From the NCBI RefSeq assembly GCF_016862795.1, contig NZ_BONQ01000111.1, positions 41,631-105,630 on the forward strand: a stretch of 64,000 nucleotides of DNA, in the 5' to 3' direction. Under the pieces are notes generated by a model that searched no databases, was not told where the DNA came from, and saw only the letters and a program-made list of their open reading frames with translations. Both the position numbers and the translations under genes were made by a program. The stretch is from Dactylosporangium siamense. Its GTDB lineage: Bacteria > Actinomycetota > Actinomycetes > Mycobacteriales > Micromonosporaceae. Of the stretch, positions 16,503 through 24,342 are shown piece after piece; position 1 is the first letter of the stretch, and each line of letters opens with the position of its first letter.

Positions 16503-17368
16503 GCGGCGACCTCCTGCGGCAGCGAAGTGGACATGTAGGCGAGTGCCAGCTCCTCCAGCGAGACCGGCCGGACCGTCCACATCGGATCGTTGATCGGGGC
16601 GCGGCCGCGGACCAGCAGGGTTGCCTGCCGTTCGGCGTAGTCGGCCTGGACCACCGTGTGCGCGGAGAACAACGACTGCGCGTCGGCCCGGGGGCCGGTG
16701 ACCATCCGGTGCTGCGACAGCAGGGTCTCGGTGTCGTCGGCGAGCTGGACGTGCGACGTGGCCAGCAGCACCAGGAATTCGCAGGTCTTCTCGACGTCGG
16801 CGAGCAGGTGCGAGGACAGCACGACCGTCACGCCGGACTCGGCGACCTCGCTCATCAGGGTCCTGAGGAAGTCGCGGCGGGCGATCGGGTCCAGGTCGGC
16901 GACCGGCTCGTCGAGCAGCAACAGCTTCGGCCGTTTGCTCAGGGCCACGGTGAGCGCGAGCTGGGAGCGCTGCCCGCCGGACAGCTTGCCGACCTTCTGG
17001 TCCATCGGCAGGCCGATCCGGGTGATCCGGTCCCGGGCGCCGGGCGCGTCCCAGCCGGGGTTGAGCCAGGCGCCCATGCGCAGGGTCTCGGCGACGGTGA
17101 GGTTGCGGTACAGCGGCTTGTCCTGCGCGACGAACCCGACCTCGGCGACCGTGCCGGGGGAGCGCGGCCGGCGGCCCAGGACGCGCACCTCGCCCTCGGT
17201 GGGCCGCAGCAGGCCGACCGCGAGGCTCAGCAGGGTGGTCTTGCCGGCGCCGTTGGGACCGACGAGGCCGATCACCTGCCCGCCCGGCAGCGCCAGGGTG
17301 CAGTCGCGCAGCGCCCACTGCCGTCCGTAGCGGCGGCCCAGGCCCTCCGCCTCAAGCACGGGTGTCAT
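16499..17368 (-). CDS. ABC transporter ATP-binding protein
   Basis: A 289-residue ATPase with Walker A GPNGAGKT near residue 42, signature LSGGQRSQLALTVAL near 140, Walker B LLLLDEPVADLDP near 160 and a switch His in VVLSSHLLADVEKT. The C-terminal 80 residues after the ATPase fold are of the type seen in ABC-2 drug exporters. The ATG at 17368 has GGAGG 6 nt upstream and lies inside the 3' end of the GntR gene (17-bp overlap), so translation is coupled. It energises the permease encoded next. An ATG at 17386 in frame lacks a ribosome site. Confidence 0.9.
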   Translation of the reverse strand: MTPVLEAEGLGRRYGRQWALRDCTLALPGGQVIGLVGPNGAGKTTLLSLAVGLLRPTEGEVRVLGRRPRSPGTVAEVGFVAQDKPLYRNLTVAETLRMGAWLNPGWDAPGARDRITRIGLPMDQKVGKLSGGQRSQLALTVALSKRPKLLLLDEPVADLDPIARRDFLRTLMSEVAESGVTVVLSSHLLADVEKTCEFLVLLATSHVQLADDTETLLSQHRMVTGPRADAQSLFSAHTVVQADYAERQATLLVRGRAPINDPMWTVRPVSLEELALAYMSTSLPQEVAA

Positions 17369-17762
17369 GCAGTTCCTCCGTGTCATGGGTGTCTTTGCGC
17401 ATCACCGCGCGGTACATCGCCTCGATGTCCTCGTCGATCAGCCCCGCCCGGCGGGCCGCGGCCACCCAGTCGGTCAGCCGCTGCTGCAGCTCGACCAGCT
17501 CGGCCTGGTCGCGTGGGGCGAGGGACGTGCGCACGAACGTGCCCGAGCCCTGCCGGACCACCAGCAGCCCTTCGCGCTCCAGCTCCCGGTAGGCCTTCAA
17601 CACCGTGTTGGGGTTGATGGCGAGCTTCGCCACGACCTCTTTCGCCGTCGGCAGCTTGTCACCGGGCTCCAGCAGGCCCAGCCGCAGCGCGTGCCGCACC
17701 TGCTGTGCCAGCTGCAGGTAGGTGGCGACGCCGGACCGGTCATCGAGCTGGAAGTCGATCAC
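17352..17762 (-). CDS. GntR-family regulator, YtrA subfamily
   Basis: A 136-residue regulator: an N-terminal GntR winged helix (YLQLAQQVRHALRLGLLEPG, then LPTAKEVVAKLAINPNTVLK and REGLLVVRQGSGTFV) and a short C-terminal helical tail of about 60 residues, as in the YtrA subfamily, which regulates ABC operons. The GTG at 17762 has GAGG 5 nt upstream; TTG 17765 is an alternative. A 26-bp inverted repeat lies immediately upstream at 17771-17796 and is very likely its own operator. It leads the GntR-ATPase-permease operon, so it should repress that operon until an inducer, often a cell-wall antibiotic in this subfamily, is present. Confidence 0.9.
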   Translation of the reverse strand: MIDFQLDDRSGVATYLQLAQQVRHALRLGLLEPGDKLPTAKEVVAKLAINPNTVLKAYRELEREGLLVVRQGSGTFVRTSLAPRDQAELVELQQRLTDWVAAARRAGLIDEDIEAMYRAVMRKDTHDTEELHDTRA

Positions 17763-17770
17763 CAAAGCCT

Positions 17771-17796
17771 CATTCCATTAAGTGCTTAGTGGAATG
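17771..17796. promoter_or_regulatory. GntR (YtrA-type) operator palindrome
   Basis: CATTCCATTAAG, a 2-bp spacer TG, and CTTAGTGGAATG match as an inverted repeat in 11 of 12 pairs. The site begins 9 bp upstream of the GntR start and would block the operon promoter when bound. TAAG/CTTA arms are common in YtrA-type operators. Confidence 0.75.
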
Positions 17797-17819
17797 ATGG
17801 TCATGCGATCGCGCCGATG

Positions 17820-17912
17820 TCAAGAACGCGGCTCGATGAGGTTCGCCGTGTGGGCGCGCCGGGCCGAGGCGACCGAGTCCAGCGGGGTGCCGGCACGGTA
17901 GGACAGCCGACA
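17820..17912 (-). pseudogene. Fragment of a GalE-type epimerase C-terminus
   Basis: On the minus strand the end of an open frame reads LSYRAGTPLDSVASARRAHT before a stop at 17820. It closely parallels the C-terminus of the intact galE at 38865-39827 (GWRPRHTLLDSVASAWRA), and about 33 of 38 nucleotides agree across GGCGCGCC to GAGTCCAG. No upstream epimerase sequence is present. It looks like a small leftover of a duplicated or deleted epimerase gene. It could also be a chance open frame, but the run of identity makes that less likely. Confidence 0.45.
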
Positions 17913-17943
17913 CCTTCGACTCCTGGCCGAGCGGGGCGTCAGG

Positions 17944-19134
17944 TCACGGCGCGGCCAGTGCTTCGGTCGGGGACAGGCGGGATGCGCGCCATGCCGGATA
18001 GCTGCCGGCACCGCCGCCGATCATCAGCGTCGCGAGCACCCCACCGACCGTTGCCCAGGCCGGAACCACCGTGGGCCAGCCCTGATAGGCCGCATAGGCG
18101 CCGGTGACGGCGATACCCACCACGACCCCGCCGACGCCGCCGAGCGCCGACAGCAACTGCGACTCGGTGAGAAACTGCAGCCGGATGTGTCCGCGGGTCG
18201 CGCCCAGGGCCCGGCGCAGACCGATCTCGGAACGCCGCTCCAGCACCGAGATCACCATGGTGTTCGCCACGCCGACGCCACCGACCAGCAGGGCCACGGC
18301 GCCGAGCCCGAGCAGGAGGCCCGAGAGCGTGCTGTCGGTCGCCGCCTTCGCGGCCAACGCGTCCGACGGCCGCGACACCTTCACCTCGTTCGGATGTTCC
18401 GGGTTCGCCGTTCTGGCCAAAATCGCCTGGACCGGCACGACCGAGTCGTCGCGGGCACGGGTGTAGATGGTCGTCGGATAGCCGTCGAAGCCCAGCTGCG
18501 CGATCGCCGCCGGCCAGCCGATCAGCGCGGCGTTGTCCAGTTCCGGTGCGAGGGGCACCGCGTCGAGCAGGCCGACCACGGCGAACCATTGGTGGTTGAG
18601 CCACACCTTGACCTCGGGGCTGGGCGCGGTGATGCCGAGCCGCCGGGCCGCGGTGACGCCGAGCACGACGGCCGGGTAGGTCTCGGTCGCCGCGTTGAGC
18701 CAGGTGCCGCGGGCGACGGCGGCGTGGACGGTGTCGAGCAGGTCGGTCCGGGCGGCCAGCACCGCGATACTGCCCGTCTGGGCCGCCGGCATGTGTTCGC
18801 TGCGGTACACGTGAGCGGTGGTTCTCGCGGTTGCCGTCACCGAAGTGACCTCAGGTATCCGGCCGACCATCGCGACGGCGTCGGTGGGCAGGTGCGCCTC
18901 GTCGCCGAGCATGGTCTCCCCCGGACTGATCCTGAGCAGGTTGGTGCCGAGCCTGGCGAGTTGCTCGTCGATGTGGGCCCGGCTGGAGCTCGCGATACCC
19001 ACGACGCAGACCATGGCCGCGATACCGATCGCGATGCCCAACGCCGCGAGCACCGCGCGCAGCGGCCGGGTCCGCAGGCCGGTGGCGCCGACCCGGGCGA
19101 CGTCGCGGGGCAGCAGGCGCGACGGTGCCGTCAT
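17944..19134 (-). CDS. MacB-like FtsX-family ABC permease
   Basis: A 396-residue permease with the MacB/LolC plan: a first membrane segment near residues 27-48 ([21 protein letters not shown]), an extracytoplasmic domain to about residue 270, then three membrane segments ([40 protein letters not shown], and [18 protein letters not shown]). The cytoplasmic loop [20 protein letters not shown] is the coupling helix region of FtsX permeases, and the end [12 protein letters not shown] is typical. Its ATG overlaps the ATPase stop by ATGA. It is the last gene of the lipoprotein-adaptor-ATPase-permease operon and should work as a dimer in a tripartite-like export system without an outer membrane. Confidence 0.9.
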   Translation of the reverse strand: MTAPSRLLPRDVARVGATGLRTRPLRAVLAALGIAIGIAAMVCVVGIASSSRAHIDEQLARLGTNLLRISPGETMLGDEAHLPTDAVAMVGRIPEVTSVTATARTTAHVYRSEHMPAAQTGSIAVLAARTDLLDTVHAAVARGTWLNAATETYPAVVLGVTAARRLGITAPSPEVKVWLNHQWFAVVGLLDAVPLAPELDNAALIGWPAAIAQLGFDGYPTTIYTRARDDSVVPVQAILARTANPEHPNEVKVSRPSDALAAKAATDSTLSGLLLGLGAVALLVGGVGVANTMVISVLERRSEIGLRRALGATRGHIRLQFLTESQLLSALGGVGGVVVGIAVTGAYAAYQGWPTVVPAWATVGGVLATLMIGGGAGSYPAWRASRLSPTEALAAP

Positions 19135-19784
19135 GACGTCACCTGGCCGTCGCGGATCTCGACCCGCCGCGGCAGGCCCGCGGCGATGTCCCGGTCGTGG
19201 GTGATGAGCACGACGGTGGTACCTCCAGAGTGCAGTTCGTGCAGCAGCCGCAGCACGTGCGCCCCGGACTCCGTGTCGAGGTTTCCGGTCGGCTCGTCGG
19301 CCAGCAGCAAGGGGGGATCACCGAGGACGGCGCGGGCGATGGCGACCCGCTGCCGCTCGCCACCGGACAGTTCGTGCGGCCGGTGGTCGAGCCGGTGACC
19401 GAGCCCGACCCGGCGCAGGGCGTCCGCGGCGCGGCGGCGCCGTTCGCGCAAGCCGACGCCGGCATAGAGCAGCCCGTCCGCCACGTTGTCGACGGCCGGC
19501 ACGGCGGCGGCGAGGTGGAACTGCTGGAAGACGAACCCGATCGTGCGTCCGCGCAGAGCGGACAGCTGCCGGTCGGACAGCCGCGACAGCTCCCGGCCGC
19601 CGACCGCCACGGTGCCGCTGGTGGGCAGGTCCAGCGCGCCCATCAGGTGCAGCATCGTCGACTTGCCGGATCCGGACGGTCCGACGATGCCCACCAGCTC
19701 GCCGGGTTCGATCGTCAGCGACACGTCGCGCAGGGCCACGACCCCGCCCGGGTAGGACTTGCCCACCCCGCTGAAGGTGATCAC
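19131..19784 (-). CDS. MacB/LolD-type ABC ATPase
   Basis: A 217-residue ATPase with Walker A GPSGSGKS near residue 37, [15 protein letters not shown] near 140, Walker [13 protein letters not shown] near 160 and the switch His in [11 protein letters not shown]. The GNLD and LSGGERQRV phrases match the MacB/LolD branch that partners with FtsX permeases. The GTG at 19784 overlaps the adaptor stop (GTGA), and its own stop overlaps the permease ATG. It supplies energy for the mechanotransmission-type exporter encoded by this operon. Confidence 0.92.
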   Translation of the reverse strand: MITFSGVGKSYPGGVVALRDVSLTIEPGELVGIVGPSGSGKSTMLHLMGALDLPTSGTVAVGGRELSRLSDRQLSALRGRTIGFVFQQFHLAAAVPAVDNVADGLLYAGVGLRERRRRAADALRRVGLGHRLDHRPHELSGGERQRVAIARAVLGDPPLLLADEPTGNLDTESGAHVLRLLHELHSGGTTVVLITHDRDIAAGLPRRVEIRDGQVTS

Positions 19785-20821
19785 GTCGGGATCCCGACGA
19801 GGGTTCCCTCGGTGATGCCGTCGCCGGAGATCTGCACCCGACCGCCGGCGAACATGCCGAGTTCCACGGGCACGTAGTGGTTGGTCGAGCCGGCCACGAC
19901 CTGGACGCCGGTGGCGCCGTCGGTGAGTGCGACGAGCGCGGCCACCGGGACGGTGAGCACGTTCTCGACGGTCGCCGCGACCAGCGAGACCGTGACCGGC
20001 GCCCGGTCGAGGGTGCCGAGCCTGGTCTGGTCGGCCACGGTGACCGTCACGTCGATCGTGGCCGGGTCCTCGGCCAGACGGCCCGCGACGGCCACCGACC
20101 CGACCGTGGCGACGGTGCCGGGCACGATCGTCCCGTCCGGCAGCGTGACCGTGGCGGTGCTGCCCTGCCTGGCCATGCTCTGGTAGGTCACGTCCAGCGG
20201 GATCTGCACGACCCGGGTGGTGCCGGAGTAGCTGAGCATCTGGCCGTTGGCGGGGTCGCCGAGCTGCGCGTCGACGGTGGCCACCCGCACCGGCCCGGTG
20301 GCGATCACCGCGGTCGCGGGCTCGAAGACCCCGGTCTGGGTGAGTCCGTGGTCCTTCTGCCATTTTCGCACCGCGGTCGCGGTCGAAGCGGTGTACGTCG
20401 TGTCGACGGTGAACCCCGCATAGCCGAGGGCGGCGAGGTTCTGCTCGACCTCGTTGACGTCCCACCCCGCGTCCCCGGACTGGATCGGTCGGTAGAGCGG
20501 GTGGTCGCCGTACAACAGCGACACCGGCCGGTTGTCGACCTGATACAGCGCCTCACCGCGGCTGATCAGGGTGCCCAGGACCGGCAGAGCCGTAATCGTG
20601 CCGTTTCCGCGCGCGCTGACCCGCACCGGCGTGCCGTAGCCCAGCGTGCCGTTCACCTGCTGCGTCCTGGTCAGCGTGACCCGGGTGACCGGCGCGGTCG
20701 CGAGTGCCGGAGCGCCGCCCGGCGACGGCGGGTCCCCACCGAAGCCGATCGAGGCGGCGGCGACGGCCGCGGCCACCAGGGCCGTCGCCGCGGTGATCAC
20801 GACGGCGCGCAGCCGGGTCAC
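19781..20821 (-). CDS. HlyD/MacA-like adaptor with peptidoglycan-binding domain
   Basis: A 346-residue membrane-anchored adaptor. One N-terminal membrane segment (residues about 7-28), then a lipoyl/barrel-sandwich half ([24 protein letters not shown]), a peptidoglycan-binding type-1 domain ([39 protein letters not shown]), and beta-barrel segments to the end ([19 protein letters not shown]). This layout is the actinobacterial version of MacA, with the wall-binding domain taking the place of a long coiled coil. The GTG at 20821 overlaps the lipoprotein stop (GTGA). It sits between lipoprotein and ATPase genes, indicating one export machine. Confidence 0.88.
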   Translation of the reverse strand: MTRLRAVVITAATALVAAAVAAASIGFGGDPPSPGGAPALATAPVTRVTLTRTQQVNGTLGYGTPVRVSARGNGTITALPVLGTLISRGEALYQVDNRPVSLLYGDHPLYRPIQSGDAGWDVNEVEQNLAALGYAGFTVDTTYTASTATAVRKWQKDHGLTQTGVFEPATAVIATGPVRVATVDAQLGDPANGQMLSYSGTTRVVQIPLDVTYQSMARQGSTATVTLPDGTIVPGTVATVGSVAVAGRLAEDPATIDVTVTVADQTRLGTLDRAPVTVSLVAATVENVLTVPVAALVALTDGATGVQVVAGSTNHYVPVELGMFAGGRVQISGDGITEGTLVGIPT

Positions 20822-21318
20822 TTGCCACCTCCCTTCGGCGCGCCACTGTTGCCGAGCCGGTCCTTGCAGGCAGCGTCCGCGGCCTTGTAGGTCGGGTCGT
20901 TGACGATCTGGTCCCGGGTGGCGTTGGCCAGCCGGCCACCGAACTGGCTCTTGCCGGTGGTCGGGTCGGGGTCGGTCAGTTCGACGCCGTGTTCGCGCAT
21001 GCACACGGCATATGCGCGCAGGCCCTCCAGTTGCTGCGGCGTGACGGCGCCCGCTTCGCCGCCGTCCGGCAGGAAGTGCCGGCAGGCGCTCATCGCGGTG
21101 TCCCAGGCGCCGTTGGCCGCAGGCGGTGTGATCACCACGTTGCCGCTGTCGGGGTCCTGGTCGGGGACGTCCTGACCGTGCTCCCGCATACATGCGGCGA
21201 ACTGCTGATAGGAGCTGGCGGCGCCCTGCGACGAGCCACCCTTCGGTGCTCCACCGTCATCGCCGCATGCCGCCATGAACGCGGCCACCAGGACCAGGAC
21301 TGCAAGCATTCGTCTCAT
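20818..21318 (-). CDS. Cys-repeat lipoprotein, paralogue 3
   Basis: A 166-residue predicted lipoprotein: MRRMLAVLVLVAAFMAAC with the lipid Cys at 18. The mature part again has the duplicated plan ACMREHGQDVPDQDPDSG followed by SACRHFLPD, then VCMREHGVELTDPDPTTG followed by AACKDRL. It is the first gene of the MacB-like operon and is divergent from the OmpR-type regulator gene at 21405. The frame extends upstream to 21438, but that part would precede the signal peptide and is rejected. Unlike paralogues 1 and 2, no 17-bp motif is found upstream. Its operon position suggests a substrate-binding or accessory role in the exporter. Confidence 0.8.
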   Translation of the reverse strand: MRRMLAVLVLVAAFMAACGDDGGAPKGGSSQGAASSYQQFAACMREHGQDVPDQDPDSGNVVITPPAANGAWDTAMSACRHFLPDGGEAGAVTPQQLEGLRAYAVCMREHGVELTDPDPTTGKSQFGGRLANATRDQIVNDPTYKAADAACKDRLGNSGAPKGGGK

Positions 21319-21404
21319 GCCGCAATGTCTACGTGGCGGGGGTCGACACCACCGCGACCGCGCATGTCGGACCGTTGCAATGCCCTGCGGCGCACAATTG
21401 GGCC

Positions 21405-22055
21405 ATGCGAGTGCTGGTGGCCGAGGATCACGCGACACTGGCCAAGCGGATCGCCGAGGGACTGCGCGACGCCGGGATGGCGGTCGACGTCGTCCACGAC
21501 GGCGCGGCCGCGCTGGAACGGGCCGGCCACACGGCGTATGACGTGGTCGTTCTCGACCGCGACCTGCCCGTGGTGCACGGCGACCAGGTGTGCCGGTCGC
21601 TGGCCGCCGCGCTGGGCGGGCCGCGGATCCTCATGCTCACCGCCGCCGCGAGCGTCGACGAACGGGTCGACGGCCTGGAGCTGGGCGCCGACGACTACCT
21701 GGGCAAGCCGTGCGCCTTCCACGAGCTGGTGGCGCGGGTGCGTGCACTGGGCCGGCGCGCGCCGTCCGCGCCGCCGCTCATCCGCCGCGGCGACGTCACC
21801 GTCGACCGGGCCCGGCATCGCGCCGGCCGCGGCGGTCAGGCGCTGTCGCTGACCCGCAAGGAGTTCGGCGTGCTGGAGATCCTGGTCGCCGCCGACGGCG
21901 CCGTGGTCAGCGCGGAAGAGCTGCTGGAGCACGTGTGGGACGAGAACGCGGACCCGTTCAGCACGATCGTCTCGGTGACCATGGCCCGGCTGCGGCGCAA
22001 GCTCGGCCCGCCGCCGATGATCGAAACCGTCGTCGGTAAGGGGTACCGGATGTGA
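21405..22055 (+). CDS. OmpR/PhoB-type response regulator
   Basis: A 216-residue regulator: receiver MRVLVAEDHATLAKRIAEGL with acidic residues 7-8, phosphoacceptor Asp51 in VVLDRDLP, and conserved Lys in YLGKPCAFHELVARV; then an OmpR winged helix (LTRKEFGVLEILVAADG, SAEELLEHVWDENADPFSTI, RLRRKLGPPPMIETVVGKGY). The ATG at 21405 is preceded 6 nt away by CACAAT, compatible with a leaderless start. It overlaps the kinase gene by GTGA and is divergent from the MacB-like export operon, which is its likely target. The 86-bp shared region has three GCAATG/ACAATT-like elements that could be its binding repeats. Confidence 0.92.
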   Translation: MRVLVAEDHATLAKRIAEGLRDAGMAVDVVHDGAAALERAGHTAYDVVVLDRDLPVVHGDQVCRSLAAALGGPRILMLTAAASVDERVDGLELGADDYLGKPCAFHELVARVRALGRRAPSAPPLIRRGDVTVDRARHRAGRGGQALSLTRKEFGVLEILVAADGAVVSAEELLEHVWDENADPFSTIVSVTMARLRRKLGPPPMIETVVGKGYRM

Positions 22056-23317
22056 CCAGGCCGAAACCGACTGTCCGGGTGCGTCTGACGTTGTTGTACA
22101 CCGGCCTCTTCGCCGCCGGCGGCGCCATCCTGTTGGTGATCACCTACCTGCTGGTGGCGGCCATTCCCACGGCCGTGACCTCGTGGTCGGTCCGCCTGCC
22201 GGGCGGGCAGGTGGAGACGTCGGCGTTTCGGGTGCCGGATCGCGCCGAGTTCGAGCCGATCTGCGTCGAGGCCCTCAGGTCGAAGGATGTCGATCCGAAC
22301 CTCCGGGACAAGTGCGTGACGGCGTATCAGGTCTGGGGTGCGCAGACCCAGCGCGCGGAGACGCTGTCGCAGCTCCTGCGGTTCTCCTTGACCACCCTGG
22401 CGGCGGTGATCGGCCTCGCGGCACTGACCGGCTGGATCGTCGCCGGCCGGGTGCTGCGACCCGTGCACACGATCGCCGCGGCCGCCCGCGCGGCGTCGCA
22501 ACGCAACCTGTCGGACCGGATCGCATTGCAGGGTCCGCACGACGAGCTGCGGGACCTGGCCGACACGTTCGACGAGATGCTCGACCGTCTGCAGGCCACC
22601 TTCGTCGGCCAGGAACGGTTCATCGCCAACGCCAGCCACGAGCTGCGCACACCGCTCATGGCCATGCGGGCCACGGTGGACGTCGTGCTCGCCAAGCCGG
22701 CACCCACCAACGCCGAGCTGTGCGAGATGGCGCAGGACGTCCGTATCGAGGTCGATCACGCCGAGGGACTCGTCGAGGCGCTGCTCACGCTGGCCCGCAA
22801 CGAGCGCGGGTTGATGGTCAGCGAGGACGTCGACCTCGCCACGGCGGCTGAGGACGTCCTGGACTCGGCCGAACTGTCCGACCGGCACGTGCACGCGTCG
22901 CTTGAGCCGGCGGCCACGTCCGGCGATCCGGTGCTCCTGGAGCGGCTCATCGCCAACCTGGTCGACAATGCCGTGCGGTACAACGTCACGGGCGGCGACG
23001 TGTGGGTCAGCACGTCCACCGCGCACGGCCGGCCGACGGTCGTGGTGGCCAACACCGGCCCGGTCGTCCCGACCGAGGCGATCGACGGCCTGTTCGAACC
23101 CTTCCATCGTCTGAACGACCGCACCTCCGGTGACGGCTTCGGGCTCGGTCTGGCCATCGTCGCGTCGATCGCCACGATGCATCACGGCACCGTCACCGCC
23201 GTCCCGAGACCCGGCGGCGGCCTGCACGTCACGCTCGCGCTGCCGCCCGCCGCGGGGTCGGGTCAATGCGGCGACGCGGCGCACCACGTTGGAGCCGCCA
23301 GCTCCTACAGGTTGTAG
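22052..23317 (+). CDS. OmpR-partner sensor histidine kinase with HAMP
   Basis: A 421-residue kinase with two membrane segments (about residues 12-38 and 110-132) enclosing a compact 70-residue external domain with two Cys. A HAMP domain follows, then HisKA FIANASHELRTPLMAMRATV with phosphoacceptor His196, and HATPase_c motifs NLVDNAVRYNV, FHRLNDRTSGDGFGLGLAI and a final GGGLHVTLALPP. GTGA overlap with the response regulator gene. The last codons and stop overlap a BlaI-type operator at 23302-23320 that serves the next gene, so the 3' end of this gene doubles as regulatory DNA. Confidence 0.92.
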   Translation: MTRPKPTVRVRLTLLYTGLFAAGGAILLVITYLLVAAIPTAVTSWSVRLPGGQVETSAFRVPDRAEFEPICVEALRSKDVDPNLRDKCVTAYQVWGAQTQRAETLSQLLRFSLTTLAAVIGLAALTGWIVAGRVLRPVHTIAAAARAASQRNLSDRIALQGPHDELRDLADTFDEMLDRLQATFVGQERFIANASHELRTPLMAMRATVDVVLAKPAPTNAELCEMAQDVRIEVDHAEGLVEALLTLARNERGLMVSEDVDLATAAEDVLDSAELSDRHVHASLEPAATSGDPVLLERLIANLVDNAVRYNVTGGDVWVSTSTAHGRPTVVVANTGPVVPTEAIDGLFEPFHRLNDRTSGDGFGLGLAIVASIATMHHGTVTAVPRPGGGLHVTLALPPAAGSGQCGDAAHHVGAASSYRL

Positions 23318-23320
23318 GTG
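23302..23320. promoter_or_regulatory. BlaI-type operator 1 (CTCCTACA-GGT-TGTAGGTG)
   Basis: An 8-3-8 inverted repeat with 7 of 8 pairs matching and a perfect CCTACA-N3-TGTAGG core, as in the TACA-N-TGTA operators of BlaI/MecI/CopY proteins. It overlaps the kinase stop codon and abuts TAGCAT (23321-23326), a plausible -10 box for the COG4705 gene at 23379. The left arm CTCCTACA is identical in the sites at 45008 and 47654. Confidence 0.75.
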
Positions 23321-23378
23321 TAGCATCTGGTGATGATTTGTCCCATTTATTCGGTCATCACCGGAACGGAGCCCGCTC

Positions 23379-24206
23379 ATGCCACGTCCGCGCCTGCCCT
23401 TCGAAACACCGCAGACAACCCTCACGGCAGATGCCACAGCCGACACCTCGGCCGGGCCACTCCGCGATGTCGTCGCGAAGGTGCCGGCGATCACCCTCGG
23501 CTTCTGGGTGGTCAAGATTCTCGCCACCACGCTCGGCGAGACCGGTGGCGATTCGCTGTCCATGTCGATGGGCCTGGGCTATCCGACCAGCAGCCTGATC
23601 TTCGCACTCGCGTTTGTGGCCGCGGTGATCCTGCAGATCCGGGCGGCGCGGTTCGATCAGTGGATCTACTGGTTCACGATCGTCGCGACGACGACGTTGG
23701 GCACCACGATCGCCGACTACGTTGACCGGGACCTGGGCATCGGCTATCTGGGCGGCACCACGATCCTGCTCAGCGGCCTGCTCGCCGCCTTCGGCCTCTG
23801 GCACAGGGCGACCGGCACGATCGCGGTGACCAGCGTCCGGACACCGCGCACCGAAGGGTTCTACTGGCTGACCATCCTGTTCTCACAGACCCTGGGAACC
23901 GCACTGGGCGACTGGACCGCCGACACGATCGGACTCGAATACACCGGCGGCGCACTCCTGTTCACCGCCCTGCTGGCGGTCATCGCCGCCGCGTATCGCT
24001 GGACCCGCCTTCCGCACGCGCTGTTGTTCTGGGCGGCGTTCGTGCTGACCCGGCCGCTCGGCGCCGTGGTCGGCGACTTCCTCGACAAGCCCCTCGCCAA
24101 GGGCGGCCTGGCCCTGGACCGCTACGCCGCCTCCGCCGTGCTGCTGGCAGCCATCATCGCGATCCTCGCCGTTCGGCGCCAGCACCCCGCAGCCCGGCCC
24201 CACTGA
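23379..24206 (+). CDS. COG4705 polytopic membrane protein (copy A)
   Basis: A 275-residue membrane protein with about eight hydrophobic segments after a 28-residue polar N-terminus. Four similar modules each end in a T/L-G-x-x-x-x-D motif: KILATTLGETGGD, ATTTLGTTIAD, SQTLGTALGD and TRPLGAVVGD. They alternate with Trp/Tyr-rich segments such as QWIYWFTIVA and GFYWLTILF. This is the signature of the uncharacterised COG4705 family. The ATG has GGAG 7 nt upstream, and a BlaI-type operator lies 60 nt upstream. A paralogue, copy B, lies at 42983-43783 inside the envelope operon. Role unknown; the repeated buried Asp/Thr suggests ion or proton handling, which is inference. Confidence 0.8.
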   Translation: MPRPRLPFETPQTTLTADATADTSAGPLRDVVAKVPAITLGFWVVKILATTLGETGGDSLSMSMGLGYPTSSLIFALAFVAAVILQIRAARFDQWIYWFTIVATTTLGTTIADYVDRDLGIGYLGGTTILLSGLLAAFGLWHRATGTIAVTSVRTPRTEGFYWLTILFSQTLGTALGDWTADTIGLEYTGGALLFTALLAVIAAAYRWTRLPHALLFWAAFVLTRPLGAVVGDFLDKPLAKGGLALDRYAASAVLLAAIIAILAVRRQHPAARPH

Positions 24207-24342
24207 GTGACAGCACTTCCGGCCACGGAAACATCCGCCGGCCGGCCAACCGTCAGCTGCCGGTCCGGCGTGCGCCGATGAGGATGGCGGCGATGAACAG
24301 GCGAGCACCGCCGCCGTTGTCAAGGTCGATAGGATTCCGGCC

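Noticed and set aside
20553..20939. Minus-strand frame overlapping the adaptor and lipoprotein 3
   Set aside because: Out of frame with both clear genes and with no domain motif.
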